Of a DNA stretch of 64,000 nucleotides, positions 7,372 to 17,148 are shown piece by piece. This stretch comes from Poriferisocius sp965200775 (GTDB lineage: Bacteria > Actinomycetota > Acidimicrobiia > Acidimicrobiales > Bin134): positions 2,232,001 through 2,296,000 of the forward strand of contig OZ241383.1 in the NCBI GenBank assembly GCA_965200775.1. The letters are read 5' to 3'. The number at the start of each line of letters is the position of its first letter. Within the stretch, counting starts at the first letter, position 1. Both the position numbers and the translations under genes were made by a program. Under the pieces are notes generated by a model, which worked only from the letters and a program-made list of their open reading frames with translations, ran no database searches and was not told the DNA's origin.

Positions 7372-9005
7372 AGAAAAGTGCTGCCGGGGTGGCCGCCGCC
7401 GGTGCTGGCCACCGCCACCTCGGCCCCATCCACCTGCCGCCCGCCGCTGTGGCCTCGAAGCTGCATCACCGCTTCGTGGAGGAAGCCGTAGCCGTGCAAC
7501 CGTCCCGCCGATAGCTGGCCCCCGTGAGGGTTGAGGGGTAGCTCCCCGTCCCGTGCGATGCGGGTTCCCCCCTCCACGAACGCCGCCCCCTCACCCCGAC
7601 CGCAGAACCCCAGGCCCTCCAGCCAAGACACTGCGTTGAAGGTGAAGCCGTCGTAGAGCAGGGCCACATCCACATCGGCAGGGGTCAGGTCGGTGCGGCT
7701 CCACAGGTGGGCCGAGGGGCCGTCCACCAGGGGTTCGTGTAGCAGCGTCCCCTGGTCCCACGAGATCCGTTCGGTTATCTGGGTGCCCACCGCTTCCACC
7801 AGCACCGGTCGGTGGGGGTGGTTGTAAGCGGTGTCGGCAGCCGACACCACCAGGGCCACCGCCCCGTCGCAAGGGACATCGCAGTCGAACAGGCCGAACG
7901 GGGTGGTAATCATGCGGGCGCTGAGATAGTCGTCGATGCTGAGCGGGGCCTGGTAGATGGCGGTGGGGTTGTGGGCCGCACCGGCCCGTGCAGTCACCGG
8001 GATCCAGCCGATCTGCTCGCGGGTGGCACCGTAGCGATGGAAGTAGTGACTGGCCATGAGGGCGATCCAGTTGCCGGCCGACATGGCCCCGTAGGGCAGC
8101 CGCCACTCCATCTCCCCGGAAACCCGGGGCACGCTGGGGACCCCGGAGTTGGCCCGTTGACCTCGGGCGATTGACGTGGTCTCCCATACGGTCCGGAAGC
8201 ACAGAACGTGACGGCAAAGGCCGGCGGCCACCGCCAGCATGGCGTTCACCACCGCACCTCCCTGGCCAGGGGTTTCCATGGTGCCGCAGAACCAGGTAGG
8301 GGCGATGCCGAGCGATTCGGCAACCGGGTAGATGCCCCCCTCGGAATGCCCGCCCTCCTTGCCCCCGCCACCGGGGTAGGTGGACAGACCGTCGATGTCG
8401 CTCATCTCCAGCCCGGCGTCGGCCACCGCTTCCCGGCAGGCGTCCACCGCCAGGCTCATGGGGTCACGGCCCAGACGGCGCCCCACCTCCGACATGCCGA
8501 TCCCGGTCAGCGCAACCCGGGACTCGTATTTCTTGAAGGTGGGCATAGGACGAACTGGGGCTTGGGCCGGCTCGGGATACCCGCCGTCTGCCCCGGCCTG
8601 CACCCCGGCCGGCCCATCTGTGGGGGCGAACACCGGCAGCCACACATCCTCGTGCTGCTCGAAGCGAACCGACACCGCCATGCCGATGGTCACCTCATCG
8701 GGTTCGGCGTCCACGATCAATGTGGTGAGCCGCACCAGAGGGTCTTCGTCTATGGCCACCAGCCCGATGGCGTAGGGGATTTCCATGTCGGGGAGCCAGG
8801 GCTGGTGGTTGACGGTTACCGCCACCACCGTTGCCCGGCCGGAAACCTCTCGGATCTCTGGCGGCGCCCCGCACCGGTTGCAAGCGGGGCAAGGGGGATG
8901 GAAGTAGCGGTCGCAGGCCGGGCAGTGCTGGAACCGCAACACCCCGTCGGCACCGGATGTCCAGAAAAACTCGTTTTCCGGGGTGAGCTTGGGCAAAGGC
9001 CGCAC
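7356..9005 (-). CDS. Fused DUF35/OB-fold zinc-ribbon and thiolase-like (Ltp2-type) protein
   Basis: 549 residues with two domains. Residues 1 to about 130 are a DUF35 protein: a zinc ribbon with Cys28, Cys31, Cys42 and Cys45, then an OB fold (GRATVVAVTVNHQPW). From about residue 160 (RVALTGIGMSEVGRR) to the end is a thiolase-superfamily lipid-transfer domain with the C-terminal signatures LPLNPHGGQLSAGRLHG and ASTGGGHPGSTFLF. The usual thiolase active-site cysteine motif is absent, as in Ltp2-type retro-aldolases of steroid side-chain degradation, where DUF35 and thiolase-like subunits are separate proteins. The enzyme is therefore probably an acyl-CoA aldolase/lyase or acyl-binding protein, not a classical thiolase. 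It is a single gene, with 49 bp to fdhD. Confidence 0.85.
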   Translation of the reverse strand: MRPLPKLTPENEFFWTSGADGVLRFQHCPACDRYFHPPCPACNRCGAPPEIREVSGRATVVAVTVNHQPWLPDMEIPYAIGLVAIDEDPLVRLTTLIVDAEPDEVTIGMAVSVRFEQHEDVWLPVFAPTDGPAGVQAGADGGYPEPAQAPVRPMPTFKKYESRVALTGIGMSEVGRRLGRDPMSLAVDACREAVADAGLEMSDIDGLSTYPGGGGKEGGHSEGGIYPVAESLGIAPTWFCGTMETPGQGGAVVNAMLAVAAGLCRHVLCFRTVWETTSIARGQRANSGVPSVPRVSGEMEWRLPYGAMSAGNWIALMASHYFHRYGATREQIGWIPVTARAGAAHNPTAIYQAPLSIDDYLSARMITTPFGLFDCDVPCDGAVALVVSAADTAYNHPHRPVLVEAVGTQITERISWDQGTLLHEPLVDGPSAHLWSRTDLTPADVDVALLYDGFTFNAVSWLEGLGFCGRGEGAAFVEGGTRIARDGELPLNPHGGQLSAGRLHGYGFLHEAVMQLRGHSGGRQVDGAEVAVASTGGGHPGSTFLFVRG

Positions 9006-9054
9006 TGTGTGGCTCCTTGTTGATTGATGATGGGTACTTGCTGGGGGTCCGGCG

Positions 9055-9849
9055 CTACCGGACCGGGGTGTAGAAGTTGAGCCGGCCGCCGCGCACGAAC
9101 CCGGCCAGGCACAATCCTGCGGCCCGAGCCGTGTCCACCGCCAGCGCTGAAGGGGCGCTCACGGCCACCACGGTGGCAAAACCGGCCGCCCATGCCTTCT
9201 GCACCATCTCGAACGACGCCCGACCGCTCACGAACAATCCCAGACTGGCAGCGGGAAGGCCACCGTCCAGCAGCAGGCGGCCGACAACCTTGTCCACCGC
9301 GTTGTGCCGGCCGATGTCCTCTCGAACCAGGGTGGGCTCACCTTCGGCGGTGAACGCCGCGGCGGCGTGGACCCCTCCGGTGGTGCCAAACAGATCCTGA
9401 GAGGCGCGGACCCGGTCCGGCACCGCGGCCAACACCTCAACCGGGATGGGCGGCTCGGGCCGGGGCAGTGGCTCCAGCCGCTCTTGCAGCGCTTCGATGC
9501 TCTCGGCCCCGCACAGCCCGCACGCCGAGGTGGTGAGCCCGAGACGTGGAGTGGCCGGCGGGGCACCGTCGGTCTCCACCGTCACCACGTTGTACTCGGT
9601 GTCGACGGCCGGCTCGGTGGCGCAGTAGCGGATGGCGGTGACGGAGGCCCGACCCAAAAGGCCCTCGGTGAGGCAGAATCCGGCGGCCAGCTCGAAGTCG
9701 TGACCCGGGGTGCGCATGGTGGTGGAAACGGTTACGTCGTCGAGCCGGATGGTGAGCGGCTCCTCCACCACCAGGTGGTCGGGGCGGCGGCGCTCCTCGC
9801 TGCCATCCCAGTGACAAACCAGCACCTGCTCGGATCGGCTCCGCGTCAT
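9055..9849 (-). CDS. fdhD: FdhD sulfurtransferase for molybdenum formate dehydrogenase-type enzymes
   Basis: FdhD moves sulfur from a cysteine desulfurase to the Mo-bis-PGD cofactor of formate dehydrogenase-like enzymes. Family signatures are EEPLTIRLDD, MRTPGHDFELAAGFCLTEGLL, the cysteine pair in SACGLCG, and REDIGRHNAVDKVVG followed by SGRASFEMVQKA. The start is ATG 9849 (MTRSRSEQ); an in-frame GTG at 9861 is possible. The start codon lies inside a 35-bp tandem duplication, and neither copy shows a clear ribosome-binding site. A plausible client is the molybdopterin oxidoreductase at 50396, although no formate dehydrogenase is next to it. Confidence 0.92.
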   Translation of the reverse strand: MTRSRSEQVLVCHWDGSEERRRPDHLVVEEPLTIRLDDVTVSTTMRTPGHDFELAAGFCLTEGLLGRASVTAIRYCATEPAVDTEYNVVTVETDGAPPATPRLGLTTSACGLCGAESIEALQERLEPLPRPEPPIPVEVLAAVPDRVRASQDLFGTTGGVHAAAAFTAEGEPTLVREDIGRHNAVDKVVGRLLLDGGLPAASLGLFVSGRASFEMVQKAWAAGFATVVAVSAPSALAVDTARAAGLCLAGFVRGGRLNFYTPVR

Positions 9850-9908
9850 GGGATCCGCCACAACTTGGATCGGCTCCGCGTCATGGGATCCGCCACAACT
9901 TGGATCGG
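9832..9908. repeat. 35-bp tandem duplication (2.2 copies) over the fdhD start
   Basis: Two identical 35-bp units (9832-9866 and 9867-9901) plus seven further matching bases. Each unit contains GATCGGCTCCGCGTCATG, so the fdhD start codon and its first codons are duplicated. The upstream ATG (9884) is 35 bp away and thus out of frame with fdhD. Confidence 0.93.
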
Positions 9909-9915
9909 TGTCGAA

Positions 9916-10386
9916 TCACGAATCCCGCCGCAGCTCGGAGGCCACGTGGTGCTGGAGGTCGAGCCCCACGGCGGCCATCGACACCGAGGCGTGCAGCGTC
10001 TCGCCGTCCACCCGGAACCACCGCTCGGTGGCCGATACCGGCTTGGCCGACGCCGTACCCTTCACTTCGGTGGACACCAGCCGGACGCCGCTGCCGTCCA
10101 CCGTGCCCTCAAGCAGTTCGGCAACGCCCGAAGGCTGCACCAGCAGCATCTCTACCCGCCCGTCGGCCTGGGGTCGCAGGTAGCCGGCCTCGGCATGCAG
10201 GGGAGCGCCGGTGGCCGCGTCCCTGGTCTTTTGCCCGTAGGCCAGAAACGGCTTGCCCACGTGGGCGAACGTAACCTCCTCGAGGTACGAGAAGTCCTCG
10301 ATGGTGGGATAGACGCCTGTTCCCGAACCCCGCCACTGCCCCAGCAGAAAGGCCAAGGGAACGCACGCGGGATGAAGCTCGGGCAT
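9916..10386 (-). CDS. Nitrobindin / THAP4-like haem-binding beta-barrel protein
   Basis: A 156-residue protein of the nitrobindin family (DUF1794), a ten-stranded barrel that binds ferric haem; homologues isomerise peroxynitrite to nitrate. GQWRGSGTGVYPTI at 16-29, YLEEVTFAHVGKPFLAYGQ and LHAEAGYLR are diagnostic. The C-terminal LQHHVASEL carries the expected proximal haem ligand, probably His147. It lies between fdhD and groEL on the same strand, separated by about 66 and 47 bp, and may be transcribed from the groEL side. Confidence 0.88.
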   Translation of the reverse strand: MPELHPACVPLAFLLGQWRGSGTGVYPTIEDFSYLEEVTFAHVGKPFLAYGQKTRDAATGAPLHAEAGYLRPQADGRVEMLLVQPSGVAELLEGTVDGSGVRLVSTEVKGTASAKPVSATERWFRVDGETLHASVSMAAVGLDLQHHVASELRRDS

Positions 10387-10433
10387 CCCCCGACGTTACA
10401 GCCGGCAGAGCAGCGGGATAACCAGAAGTCCCT

Positions 10434-12059
<1,626 letters not shown>

Positions 12060-12090
12060 CCTCGATACTCCCTTGTAGCACTTTCGGCTT

Positions 12091-12117
12091 TTAGCACTCT
12101 CGGTATGAGACTGCTAA
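12091..12117. promoter_or_regulatory. CIRCE operator (HrcA binding site) upstream of groEL
   Basis: TTAGCACTC-N9-GACTGCTAA on the plus strand, differing from the CIRCE consensus (TTAGCACTC-N9-GAGTGCTAA) at one base. It lies 32 bp upstream of the groEL start codon, where HrcA represses chaperonin operons. Confidence 0.9.
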
Positions 12118-12175
12118 AGGTTAGCGAGGAGTCCGGGAACCGGCCAAACCAAGCCGGGTACTACCCGGGGAGAAC

Positions 12176-12451
12176 TCAGCCTCCGGCGACGGCAGGGACG
12201 ATGGCCACCGTTTGGCCGTCGGGGACCGACGTGGCCAGTCCGTCGGCAAATCGCACATCGTCGTCGTCCACAAACACGTTGACGTACCGGTGCAGGCCGC
12301 CGGACTCGTCGATGAGGCGATCCCTGAATCCGGGGTGGGCGGCGTCCAGCGAGACGATCACGTCGTGGACGGTTGTCCCCTCGACTGAGACCTCGCTGGC
12401 ACCTCCGGCCAGGGGACGAAGTGTGGTCGGTATCCGAACGGTCACGCTCAT
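12176..12451 (-). CDS. MoaD/ThiS-family ubiquitin-like sulfur carrier protein
   Basis: A 91-residue beta-grasp protein ending in the diagnostic Gly-Gly (PAVAGG), which is adenylated and thiocarboxylated to deliver sulfur. VRIPTTLRPLAGG near the N-terminus resembles the CysO/MoaD subgroup of Actinobacteria. No partner (cysM, mec, moeB) is adjacent, so cysteine, molybdopterin and thiamine roles cannot be separated. It is divergent from gpgS and 116 bp upstream of groEL on the same strand, though the CIRCE site between them suggests groEL has its own promoter. Confidence 0.85.
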   Translation of the reverse strand: MSVTVRIPTTLRPLAGGASEVSVEGTTVHDVIVSLDAAHPGFRDRLIDESGGLHRYVNVFVDDDDVRFADGLATSVPDGQTVAIVPAVAGG

Positions 12452-12532
12452 GGGCCATCATGCTATTCGGATGATGGTGAAACTACGACTTGTGGGCCGG
12501 AACCGTGAACCGATGACGGGCAGGAATCTGCG

Positions 12533-13429
12533 ATGACGAAGCGGCGGCGGTTCGTGTCCGGGGAGTTCCACCCCGACGATCTCGTTCTTCACAAGGGTGC
12601 GACCACCGTTTCGGTCTGCCTGCCGGCCCGCAACGAGGAGGCCACTGTGGGCATCATCGTGGAGGCCATACGAGCCGAGCTGATGGACGACGTAGGCCTG
12701 GTGGACGAACTGGTCGTGATGGACGACCACTCCACCGACCGCACCCCCGAGGTAGCCGAAGCAGCCGGAGCCACCGTGGTGGCTTGCTCCGACGTGCTCA
12801 CCCACCTAGGCAACCAGCCCGGCAAGGGGGAGACGCTGTGGAAGTCGCTTTTTGCCTCCTCCGGCGATGTCGTGGCCTGGTGCGACAGCGACGTGGCCAA
12901 CTTCGGCACCCACTTCGTTACCGGTTTGCTGGGCCCGCTGCTGATTGACGATTCCATCGGCTTCTGCAAGGGCTTCTATCACCGGCCGGTGGGGGCCGAT
13001 CAGCGAGGCGGCGGGCGGACCACCGAACTGGTCGCCCGACCGATCATCGCCCTCTTGTTCCCCGAGCTGGCCGACATCGTCCAGCCGCTGGCCGGGGAGT
13101 ACGCCGGGCGGCGGGACGTGCTGGAGCGTGTCCCGTTCGTCCAGGGGTACGGGGTGGAGATGGGCCTTCTCATTGATGTGTGCCGGTTGGCGGGCTACGA
13201 CGCCATAGCCCAGGTCGACCTGGGTACTCGGGTGCATCGCAACCGGCCGCTGCACGAACTGTCGGCCCAAGCCACCGAGGTCATGCAGGTGGCGTTGCAC
13301 CGGGCCGACCGCACCCTGGTCAACACCGCCATCACCCTGCGCCGCCCCGGCTTCGCCGACAGCGAGATCACCATGCAGGAGCGTCCTCCCCTGATCGAGG
13401 TTCCGGGCTACAGGGGCCGGCCCGGCTGA
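12533..13429 (+). CDS. gpgS: Glucosyl-3-phosphoglycerate synthase
   Basis: GT81-family retaining glycosyltransferase that joins glucose from a nucleotide sugar to 3-phosphoglycerate, the first step towards glucosylglycerate and, in mycobacteria, methylglucose lipopolysaccharide. The GT-A fold is visible: TVSVCLPARNEEATV (25-39), VVMDDHSTDRT, and the metal-binding CDSD (117-120). QPLAGEYAGRRDVLERVPFVQGYGVE is a strong GpgS signature. AGGA seven bases before the ATG is the ribosome site. At 298 aa it is slightly shorter than mycobacterial GpgS. The convergent glycerate kinase next door handles a related three-carbon substrate. Confidence 0.9.
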   Translation: MTKRRRFVSGEFHPDDLVLHKGATTVSVCLPARNEEATVGIIVEAIRAELMDDVGLVDELVVMDDHSTDRTPEVAEAAGATVVACSDVLTHLGNQPGKGETLWKSLFASSGDVVAWCDSDVANFGTHFVTGLLGPLLIDDSIGFCKGFYHRPVGADQRGGGRTTELVARPIIALLFPELADIVQPLAGEYAGRRDVLERVPFVQGYGVEMGLLIDVCRLAGYDAIAQVDLGTRVHRNRPLHELSAQATEVMQVALHRADRTLVNTAITLRRPGFADSEITMQERPPLIEVPGYRGRPG

Positions 13430-13453
13430 GGCGGGGGTTGGCGGAACCCTCGG

Positions 13454-14446
13454 CTAGCCGCAGGAATCCAGGTAGTCCCGCACCACTTGGCCGACCAAAC
13501 CGGCGGTGTCGGCCATGGCCATCTCGGCACCAAACCGGGCACTGAGGCTGACCACCTCACCGTGGGGCAGGGCCTCTTCGCCGTCCACCCGGCCCACCAC
13601 AGCGAGCATCGGTACACCGGCGGCGGCAGCCATCTCGCCCACCCCGCCCACCACCTTGCCCTGCAACGAGGTGGCATCCAGGGCCCCCTCGCCGGTCACC
13701 ACCAGATCGGCCCGTTCGATGCGACCGTACAGATCCACCTCGTCGGCCAGAAGCTCGAAACCGTTGCACAGCTCGGCACCCACGCAGGCCAACCCGCCGG
13801 CCAGCCCGCCGGCCGCCCCCGATCCCTCGAGGTCGTTCACCTCAACCCCGTAGGTCTCGGCATAGGACTGCCTGAGCCTCTCCAGCCGCCGGCGCAAGAG
13901 TTCCACCTGCGATGGGCTTGCACCCTTCTGAGGCCCGAATACCGTGGCGGCTTCCACGAAGCGGGTTGTCACATCGCAAGCCACGGCCAGGTCCACTCCC
14001 TTGAGCCTCTGGGTCGGATAAAGCGCCCGCAGCGCGCCCAGCCCGCCGTCTGTGGTGGCTGAGCCTCCAACGCCCACCACCACCCGCCGGGCTCCCCGTT
14101 CCAGCGCGGCCTCGATCAACTCCCCGGTGCCGTATGTGGTGGCTCCCAGCGGGTCGTTACCCTCCGCGCCACCGACCAGGGCCAGGCCCGAGGCTCGTGC
14201 CATCTCGATCACCGCGGTATGTCGATGCAGGCACCAGGGCGCTTCCACCGGGTCACCGAGGGGGCCGGTCACGGTGGTGGTTCGGTTGGCACCTCCCATC
14301 ACCTCAAGGGTGCCCTCGCCCCCGTCGGCCATGGGCGCAGTGTCGACGGTGGCCCCGGCTTGTTCGGCAGCGAGGGCTACGGCACCGGCTATTTGAGAGG
14401 CGGTAGCGGTGCCCCGGAACTTGTCGGGGGCAGCGACGACATGCAT
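13454..14446 (-). CDS. Glycerate kinase (GarK/GlxK type)
   Basis: Phosphorylates D-glycerate, usually to 2-phosphoglycerate in this family. The start ATG 14446 (MHVVAAPDKFRGTATA) matches the family N-terminus and follows the LytR_C stop by 20 bp. Signatures are APDKFRGTA, APMADGGEGTL, VGVGGSATTDGG and DLVVTGEGALDATSLQGKV. The 330-residue length is slightly short of the typical 370-380. It is probably co-transcribed with LytR_C and DUF3263. Confidence 0.9.
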   Translation of the reverse strand: MHVVAAPDKFRGTATASQIAGAVALAAEQAGATVDTAPMADGGEGTLEVMGGANRTTTVTGPLGDPVEAPWCLHRHTAVIEMARASGLALVGGAEGNDPLGATTYGTGELIEAALERGARRVVVGVGGSATTDGGLGALRALYPTQRLKGVDLAVACDVTTRFVEAATVFGPQKGASPSQVELLRRRLERLRQSYAETYGVEVNDLEGSGAAGGLAGGLACVGAELCNGFELLADEVDLYGRIERADLVVTGEGALDATSLQGKVVGGVGEMAAAAGVPMLAVVGRVDGEEALPHGEVVSLSARFGAEMAMADTAGLVGQVVRDYLDSCG

Positions 14447-14466
14447 GTGGCCCCCGCCACCGGCGG

Positions 14467-15102
14467 TCAGCCCGGTTGGGCCAGGCTGTCCGGTCCGATC
14501 AGAACCAAAACGGAGGCGTTGCCCAGCGTCACTCCCCCGGGCGGAGGATCCGACATCGGATAAGTGGGAACGGAGACCGCCAATATGTTGGCGATGCACC
14601 CGGCGTCGTCACCGAAACCAGCCCGGTAGTAGATGGCCGAGGCTGTCTGCGCATCGGCGTTCACCGGCGGAAGCGTCACGTAGTTGCGGGTGTTCAACAA
14701 AGTCGAGATTTGGCCTGCCCTACCGCCAATGTTGGTGCCGTTGGCCACCAGCACGCCGACCGTGTCAGGGCTCCTACAGATCAGCTCCTCAGGTTCCGGG
14801 GTGGGCTCTTGGGTGGGGTCCGGGGCATCGGTCGGTTCGGGAGCAGTGCCGTTGTCGCCGCCGGACGGTTCGGACGGCTCATCCGCTTCGGGAGCAGTGC
14901 CGTTGTCGCCGCCGGACGGTTCGGACGGCTCAACGGTCGGGTCGGCGGGAACGGTTGGGGTAGGCGTGCTTTCTACCACGGTTGTGTCGGAATCGTCGTC
15001 AAGGCCCCGGGCCAGCACGAACGCCCCGGCTGCGATCAAGGCCAGAACCAGCACAACCCCCCGGATGGCCATCTGATTGTTGGGAACTCGGTTCGACTCC
15101 AT
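14467..15102 (-). CDS. LytR_C domain membrane protein
   Basis: A short cytoplasmic tail, one transmembrane helix (about residues 13-31), an Asp/Pro/Thr/Glu-rich linker with an internal duplication, then a LytR C-terminal domain (VGVLVANGTNIGGRAGQISTLLNTRNY onwards). The domain is known from LytR-CpsA-Psr cell-wall ligases, but the catalytic LCP domain is absent. It is therefore a stand-alone LytR_C protein, common in Actinobacteria and thought to be wall-associated. It follows DUF3263 by 21 bp. Confidence 0.82.
   Translation of the reverse strand: MESNRVPNNQMAIRGVVLVLALIAAGAFVLARGLDDDSDTTVVESTPTPTVPADPTVEPSEPSGGDNGTAPEADEPSEPSGGDNGTAPEPTDAPDPTQEPTPEPEELICRSPDTVGVLVANGTNIGGRAGQISTLLNTRNYVTLPPVNADAQTASAIYYRAGFGDDAGCIANILAVSVPTYPMSDPPPGGVTLGNASVLVLIGPDSLAQPG
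14836..14932. repeat. 51-bp-period duplication inside the LytR_C linker
   Basis: Two identical 46-bp stretches (14836-14881 and 14887-14932) give two copies of the peptide EPSEPSGGDNGTAPE. The period is a multiple of three, so only linker length changes. Confidence 0.9.
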
Positions 15103-15123
15103 ATTGCCTCTGGTTCCGGGTGG

Positions 15124-15384
15124 TTAGCGCGACGGTTGCCAGCCAGCAGAGGCGTGGCCGAACTTCGACCGTCTGCGGCGGTCGCGCAGCCGCAGCAAAC
15201 GCCTCACGACCAGCGGGTCGTACTCCATCGCTGCCGTTTCCTCCAATAGTTCGTTAAGGAGCTGATAGTACCGGGTGGTGGACAACCCAAAATGGCCGCG
15301 GATCGCAGCCTCCTTGGATCCGGTGCCCTGCCACCAGGTGCGCTCAAAGTCCAAGATCGCCCGTTCTCTCTTCGTCAGAGCCAT
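15124..15384 (-). CDS. DUF3263 family protein
   Basis: 86-residue actinobacterial protein recognised from ILDFERTWWQGTGSKEAAIR and the following FGLSTTRYYQLLNELLE, which looks like a helix-turn-helix. The C-terminal half is Arg-rich (LLRLRDRRRRSKFGH), consistent with nucleic-acid binding, but no function is known. DUF3263 next to a LytR_C gene is a recurrent actinobacterial pair, matching the arrangement here. Confidence 0.88.
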   Translation of the reverse strand: MALTKRERAILDFERTWWQGTGSKEAAIRGHFGLSTTRYYQLLNELLEETAAMEYDPLVVRRLLRLRDRRRRSKFGHASAGWQPSR

Positions 15385-15565
15385 CCCAACAAGCGTTATT
15401 CACCACCAAGGTCAATACAAGGACCCTCGCCAAACTGCCCCTGCCGAGCCGTCGCCTTTTTCCGAGGTGGTGCCCGCCATGGGGCTGCTTGCCCGTCGAG
15501 CCAGGGTCCGATGGGCAATTCAGGTGTTCCCCCAAGGTCCCCACCCCTAAGCTCTCAGCACAAAC

Positions 15566-15638
15566 GCCCGAGTAGCTCAGTCGGTAGAGCAGCTGTCTTG
15601 TAAACAGCCGGTCGCAGGTTCGATTCCTGTCTCGGGCT
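15566..15638 (+). tRNA. tRNA-Thr (anticodon UGU)
   Basis: A full cloverleaf folds by eye: acceptor GCCCGAG/CTCGGGC, D-arm GCTC-AGTCGGTA-GAGC, anticodon arm GCTGT-CTTGTAA-ACAGC with anticodon TGT, five-base variable loop, and T-arm GCAGG-TTCGATT-CCTGT. The discriminator is U. The 3' CCA is not encoded. Confidence 0.96.
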
Positions 15639-15705
15639 CCCGGCGCGCCACCCTCAATCAGCAGCATTCACGGCCCCATAAGGGGAGCCGACACCACTCC
15701 CGGGG

Positions 15706-16623
15706 TTAGGGGTGACGGTGGCGGGCGACCTCGAAGCAGCCGACTGCGACCGCAGCGGCGGCGTTGAGCGAGCTCAAGGTTCCGAACAGGGGGATGGCAG
15801 CGACCATGTCGCAGCGTTGGCGGGCCAGCCGTGACAATCCCTTGCCCTCGCTGCCCACCACGAGAGCCACCGCATCGGCGGCCACTCTCAGCTCGTACAC
15901 CGTGGACGGCGCGGCCACATCCAGCCCCACCGTCCATACGCCAAGCTCACGCAGCCGGGCCAGCGCATTGGGAATGCCCGGCACCAGCGCCAACGGGACG
16001 TGTTCCACCGCTCCGGCGGCCGCTTTGGCCGCGGCGGGGGTGATGTGAGCCGAGCGGTGCCGCCCGAGCACCGCACCGGTGACCCCGGCGCACTCCGCGG
16101 TGCGAAGCGCGGCCCCGACATTGCCCGGATCGGTAATCCCGTCCAGCACCAGCAGGAACGGAGGGCGGCCACCGGAAGGACGGGCCAGCTCGTCCAGGTC
16201 GTGCTCGGGCAGGGGCGCGGCCCGGGCCATCACCCCCTGGGGAGCCTCGGTGGCGGCCATGGACTCGAACTTGCCTCGGGCCACCTCCTTGACCGGAACC
16301 CGCAGCTCCTCGGCCAACTCCATGATCTGAGCCAGCGTGCCAGAGAGGTTCTGGCCCGCGACCACCACGATCTCACGGGTCGGCCGGGTCCCGGCTAGCA
16401 ACAGTTCTCGAACCGCCTGGCGGCCCTCCACCCGTTCACCGCCCAACCCGGAGCGCGACCGCCGGCCGCGCTGGTCGCCTCCGTGCCGGTCGTGGTCGGA
16501 CCGTTGGCCGGGATGCCCTCTTCCGGAAGCACGATCCCCAGGGGAACGACGATCACCCCGGTTGCCGCCTCGACCGCCACTGCGATTGCCGGACCGGCCC
16601 TGCTTGGACCCTCGCCCGCTCAT
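15706..16623 (-). CDS. rlmB: 23S rRNA 2'-O-ribose methyltransferase, RlmB/TrmH family (SPOUT)
   Basis: SPOUT-fold methyltransferase that methylates a guanosine ribose in 23S rRNA. Start ATG 16623 overlaps the ispF stop (ATGA), fixing the N-terminus. The first 48 or so residues are Arg/Gly-rich, then a substrate-binding domain (GRQAVRELLLAGTRPTREIVV) and the SPOUT domain with DGITDPGNVGAALRTAE, VVGSEGKGL and IPLFGTLSSLNAAAAVAV. The usual knot motif ends SLNVSVA; here it is SLNAAAA. The ispD-ispF-rlmB order is common in Actinobacteria. Confidence 0.9.
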   Translation of the reverse strand: MSGRGSKQGRSGNRSGGRGGNRGDRRSPGDRASGRGHPGQRSDHDRHGGDQRGRRSRSGLGGERVEGRQAVRELLLAGTRPTREIVVVAGQNLSGTLAQIMELAEELRVPVKEVARGKFESMAATEAPQGVMARAAPLPEHDLDELARPSGGRPPFLLVLDGITDPGNVGAALRTAECAGVTGAVLGRHRSAHITPAAAKAAAGAVEHVPLALVPGIPNALARLRELGVWTVGLDVAAPSTVYELRVAADAVALVVGSEGKGLSRLARQRCDMVAAIPLFGTLSSLNAAAAVAVGCFEVARHRHP

Positions 16624-17093
16624 CGACGCTCGATCAGCGCCACCGCCCAGCACGCCAAGCCCTCGCCCCGGCCCAGGGCACCCATCTGTTCGGCTCGCTT
16701 GCCCTTCACCGTGACCGGAGCGCCCACCACCTCGCTCAACCGGGCTTCCATCTCGGCCCGGCGGGGGGCAATGCGAGGGGCCTCTGTTACCACCGTGCTG
16801 TCTGCGTTCAGCACCTGCCACCCCTCACCGGCCAGGCGGGCCACCACATCGGCCAGCAGACCAATGCTGTCGGCCCCGGCCCAGGCGTCGTCGGTGTCGG
16901 GAAACAGCGTGCCGATGTCGCCCATCTGAGCCGCACCCAGCAACGCGTCGACAACAGCATGAGCCACTGCGTCCCCGTCGCTGTGGCCGACCAAACCCGG
17001 CACCCCTTCGAACCTCACCCCGCCCAGGATGAACGGGCGACCGTGATCAGTTCCGAAGCGGTGGGAGTCGAACCCGTGTCCCACCCGAATCAT
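16620..17093 (-). CDS. ispF: 2-C-methyl-D-erythritol 2,4-cyclodiphosphate synthase
   Basis: Fifth enzyme of the MEP isoprenoid pathway. ATG 17093 was chosen over a TTG 30 bp upstream because GGGGATGAG precedes it and the 157-aa length is exactly typical. Metal ligands are in GHGFDSHRF (Asp9, His11) and GLVGHSDGDAVAHAVVDALLGA; FPDTDDAWAGADS is also conserved. It lies 55 bp downstream of ispD and overlaps rlmB by ATGA. Its product supplies the polyprenyl synthase at 23836. Confidence 0.95.
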   Translation of the reverse strand: MIRVGHGFDSHRFGTDHGRPFILGGVRFEGVPGLVGHSDGDAVAHAVVDALLGAAQMGDIGTLFPDTDDAWAGADSIGLLADVVARLAGEGWQVLNADSTVVTEAPRIAPRRAEMEARLSEVVGAPVTVKGKRAEQMGALGRGEGLACWAVALIERR

Positions 17094-17148
17094 CGACTCA
17101 TCCCCATCATGTGCGTACTCCAATCATCGGCCCACCCAACAGACCCGG

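Noticed and set aside
15672..15689. Terminator hairpin after tRNA-Thr
   Set aside because: The stem is short, has a bulge and no U tract, so I could not support it.
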